From CAYFFO01 sp964342485 (GTDB taxonomy: Bacteria > Chloroflexota > Dehalococcoidia > Lucifugimonadales > CAJWER01): DNA of 64,000 nt. The translations under genes and the position numbers were made by a program. The number at the start of each line of letters is the position of its first letter. Position 1 is the stretch's first letter. Shown in pieces: positions 61,871 through 64,000 of the stretch. A model generated the notes under the pieces. That model searched no databases, was not told where the DNA came from, and saw nothing but the letters and a program-made list of their open reading frames with translations. The stretch is from assembly GCA_964342485.1 (NCBI GenBank), contig CAYFFO010000004.1, forward strand, positions 31,291 to 95,290. The letters run 5' to 3'.

Positions 61871-63022
61871 TTACCAGTTTGTGAAGGCTCCATCGTTTCT
61901 ACGTAATAATGGAGGCCATGTATATGATGTGTCAGTGCGACTTTGGGCTACGCTCTCGTCAATTTCCACTCCTAACCCTGGTCTATCCGTTGCGTAAGAG
62001 TACCCATCCATCCATTCAATTTGGACTGGGAATACATCAATATCATATGTTCCAGGTTCCTTAGGCATCTCACAAACACCAACATTCGTTGATGCCATGC
62101 AAAGTGCTACACAGGCAGCTGCGCTAACCGGACCTAATGGATTATGCGGAACAATATCAATATAATGTGTCTCAGCCCAATGTGTGATTTTAAGTGCTTC
62201 AGTTAACCCTCCAACATTACAGAGATCGATTCTCGCATAGCTAATTAATTCTTCTTCAATAACCTCCCTGAACTGCCATTTACTTGACCACTGTTCACCA
62301 GCTGCTATTGGTAAATTTATATGGCGTTCAAGCTTACGATAGGTGCCTGGATTTTCAGAGCGGATCGGATCTTCGATAAAAAATGGTTTTAGAGGTTCCA
62401 TGTCTTTGCACATAGCAATAACATGCGCAGGATCAAGCCGGGTATGTACATCAAAGCATATTTGAATATCAGGACCAACTTTGTCCCTGACTTTTTCCAT
62501 CTGTTCCACAGCTATTCGTATTGACTCAACCGGTTCCAGAAGAGCCTCACCCTTAGGGTCAAAACTTCCGGATGTTTCTGGCTGACCCCAACGAACAAAC
62601 TTCCAACCATCCTCGACTTTACTAATACAATTTTCTATCAATTCATTTGTTGTAGACCCTTGGCAGTGAGGGTAGGAAATCACTTTATCTCTAACAGGAC
62701 CACCTAATAACTTATACACTGGCATATCTAAAGCTTTACCTTTTATATCCCACAAGGCAATATCTATTGCACTGATTGCACATGAATAGACACCATCAGC
62801 TGGAAAAAAGGAACCTCGAAACATGTGCTGCCACAACCTCTCGGTACTAAAAGGGTCCTGTCCAACTATCAATTCAGACAGGTGACTGATAGCAATTTGA
62901 ATAGATTTAGCCCAATGTCTTATACCAGACTCACCTAATCCATATATACCAACATCAGTTTCAATTTTCACAACCAATGAACCGGCGCTAATACGATAAG
63001 ATTTGATCTCGGTAATCTTCAT
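61871..63022 (-). CDS. Enolase-superfamily protein, galactonate dehydratase-like subgroup (paralogue 3)
   Basis: A COG4948 protein of about 383 residues. I prefer ATG 63022 (MKITEIK) with GAGG nine bases upstream; GTG 63037 adds five residues. The metal/catalytic set is CFDVHTR (Asp-x-His as in galactonate dehydratase), FIEDP, AGEQW and PHNPLGPV with the second His. The strand-2 segment reads KFVRWGQP, with Trp-Gly after the region where the other paralogues have a K-x-D/H motif. It should dehydrate a sugar acid of unknown type. A TPP-binding protein gene ends 53 bases upstream on the same strand, and they may form an operon. Confidence 0.88.
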   Translation of the reverse strand: MKITEIKSYRISAGSLVVKIETDVGIYGLGESGIRHWAKSIQIAISHLSELIVGQDPFSTERLWQHMFRGSFFPADGVYSCAISAIDIALWDIKGKALDMPVYKLLGGPVRDKVISYPHCQGSTTNELIENCISKVEDGWKFVRWGQPETSGSFDPKGEALLEPVESIRIAVEQMEKVRDKVGPDIQICFDVHTRLDPAHVIAMCKDMEPLKPFFIEDPIRSENPGTYRKLERHINLPIAAGEQWSSKWQFREVIEEELISYARIDLCNVGGLTEALKITHWAETHYIDIVPHNPLGPVSAAACVALCMASTNVGVCEMPKEPGTYDIDVFPVQIEWMDGYSYATDRPGLGVEIDESVAQSRTDTSYTWPPLLRRNDGAFTNW

Positions 63023-63090
63023 CTTAATTAACCTCACTTTTACTCAATACCAAAAATCACCGCTCCTTCTTCGATGGACCTAAGACATTC

Positions 63091-63660
63091 TTATGATAAG
63101 TTTGGATTCAGGGCTTTTGAAAGAGTGTACGCTGAATCATTTGTGCTTCCCATATAAACACCTGATGGGATTTCGTGGAAGACCTTAAGAGACACAAGTA
63201 CCGGACCTTCCATCGTAAATATGTCTGGTAATTCACTTACAAAATCTTCCAAGTTGTCAAATTTAAAATTTCCATTAAACCCTGATGCCTTTGCCAACCC
63301 TGAAAAATCTATTTTTCCTGATCCGGGTACAGACTGGCCACCAGTAGTGTAATAAACCCCATCTTCAAAAACAAAATGAACAAGATTTGTCGTAGCTCGA
63401 TCAGCAATTGTGACCAAACTACCAAGATTCATTAGTAAAGCTCCATCACCATCCAGAACAATAACATTACGACCAGGTTGAGCAATCGCCAAACCGAGAC
63501 CAACAGAGGAAGCCTTACCCATAGCGCCATAAATGGGTAAATCCAATTCTGGCCTATTTGAAACAGAAACCCAGTATCTGTTAGGTGTCATCGTAGAAAC
63601 CACAATAGAATCTTTTCTAAGTTTATTTATTTGTTTTATTGCTTCTAAGGCAGAAAACAT
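63091..63660 (-). CDS. TPP-binding half-enzyme, sulfopyruvate/phosphonopyruvate decarboxylase beta-like
   Basis: A 189-residue protein equal to the C-terminal TPP-binding domain of 2-keto-acid decarboxylases. GDGALLMNLGSLVTIA (GDG at 71-73) is the diphosphate/magnesium motif, ending around N97. The start has the small segment PELDLPIYGAMGKASSVGLGLA, typical of sulfopyruvate decarboxylase beta subunits and phosphonopyruvate decarboxylase. Such enzymes need a separate pyrimidine-binding alpha domain. That part is not found between this gene and the VOC gene upstream. AGGA precedes ATG 63660. It neighbours enolase-superfamily paralogue 3. Confidence 0.8.
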   Translation of the reverse strand: MFSALEAIKQINKLRKDSIVVSTMTPNRYWVSVSNRPELDLPIYGAMGKASSVGLGLAIAQPGRNVIVLDGDGALLMNLGSLVTIADRATTNLVHFVFEDGVYYTTGGQSVPGSGKIDFSGLAKASGFNGNFKFDNLEDFVSELPDIFTMEGPVLVSLKVFHEIPSGVYMGSTNDSAYTLSKALNPNLS

Positions 63661-63773
63661 GCGCTATCCTAATGATTACTTTATATTAATGAAATTCTAG
63701 ACCTGATAACAAAATGATTCAAGCCTGAATTTTTATTAATACTTGACACGCTAATTATAAACCGCAGAATAAA

Positions 63774-64000
63774 TTATGCTTCTAACTGCATCAACTGCAG
63801 GATATTACCGTCAGGATCATTGAACGTAGCAATATGACCACCCCAGTGCTCCTTTTCTGGCTTTCTAATAAATATTATCCCCTGTGAAGTCAAGCGTGAG
63901 TATTCGCTTTCTATATCATCCACTCCAAAATTTACCATCACTCGAAAAGGATCTTTTGAAGCACCCGTAACCTGTCCATGAATACCCAATCCTAACCTCA
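63774..64000 (-). CDS. VOC (glyoxalase/dioxygenase) superfamily protein, C-terminal part
   Basis: The frame stays open to the right edge of the window, so the gene starts outside it; about 75 C-terminal residues are visible. MVNFGVDDIESEYSRL begins the second VOC unit and HIATFNDPDGNILQLMQLE is the usual end with the final metal-binding Glu. It could be a lyase, isomerase or ring-cleaving enzyme; the sequence seen does not decide. The in-frame TTG at 63989 is probably not the start. Confidence 0.72.
   Translation of the reverse strand, partial: RLGLGIHGQVTGASKDPFRVMVNFGVDDIESEYSRLTSQGIIFIRKPEKEHWGGHIATFNDPDGNILQLMQLEA

Noticed and set aside
1..64000. CRISPR arrays, insertion sequences, prophage or integrase genes
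   Set aside because: I looked for regularly spaced repeats, transposase or integrase motifs and found none.
1..64000. A selenoprotein gene with an in-frame TGA, prompted by selB
   Set aside because: No gene ends early at a TGA with family similarity continuing after it in the same frame, as far as I can see by eye.

Overview
This is an A+T-rich bacterial chromosome segment with dense, mostly short operons, no insertion sequences, no prophage and no CRISPR array. The gene set suggests a free-living member of the Chloroflexota, most like the marine SAR202 lineage. The reasons are three enolase-superfamily (mandelate racemase/galactonate dehydratase) paralogues in one window, a UPF0182 giant membrane protein, a c-type cytochrome system with a Cys-type CcmE, and an argininosuccinate lyase resembling Dehalococcoidia enzymes as I remember them. 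The assignment is an inference from gene content, not from a marker-gene tree. Non-ATG starts (TTG, GTG) are common, and rpe appears to start at ATA.

Layout. 1-4.5 kb: end of a PHP-domain protein, queG, a membrane protein and ftsH with a foldable 5' leader. 4.5-12 kb (minus strand): a class V aminotransferase, tyrS, ribF, an MFS carrier and the aromatic set trpA-aroH-DAHP synthase. 12-16 kb: a TPR protein, a GT2 glycosyltransferase and thrB-lysC. 16.5-25.5 kb: a DUF192 protein, rpoB-rpoC, tRNA-Val and tRNA-Asp. 25.7-28.4 kb (minus): a catabolic operon RidA-like/alcohol dehydrogenase/enolase-superfamily dehydratase. 28.5-38.7 kb (plus): an arginine cluster argJ-argB-UPF0182-argD-argG-maoC-argH-rpe. 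39.3-43.7 kb: an ornithine-cyclodeaminase-like, phosphotriesterase-like, MFS and squalene/phytoene synthase operon. 43.8-48.8 kb: hemW, selB, an unknown gene and a NurA-domain nuclease. 48.9-53.1 kb (minus): lepA, tRNA-Leu, an aldo/keto reductase and a second enolase-superfamily gene, with a hexuronate-regulator-like palindrome upstream. 53.4-57.2 kb: rsmG, a flippase-like membrane protein and ilvD. 57.2-64 kb: a TPR lipoprotein, a P-loop kinase, a Fur-box-like palindrome, tRNA-Gln, ccmE-ccmD-ccmC, a third enolase-superfamily gene, a lone TPP-binding half-enzyme and the end of a VOC protein.

How the genes work together. Housekeeping (transcription, translation fidelity, tRNA charging and modification, FtsH) is mixed with full or partial amino-acid routes (Arg, Thr/Lys, aromatic, branched-chain). 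Between these blocks sit three small catabolic cassettes built from sugar-acid-dehydratase-like enzymes, oxidoreductases, hydrolases and carriers. That pattern fits a heterotroph scavenging diverse organic acids. The observations most worth following are the ATA start of rpe, the pseudoknot-capable ftsH leader, the exact Fur-type box by tRNA-Gln, the UxuR/ExuR-like operator before a dehydratase gene, the palindrome over the argJ -10 box, and substitutions at known catalytic or binding positions in TrpA, the RidA-like protein, the MaoC-like protein and CcmE.
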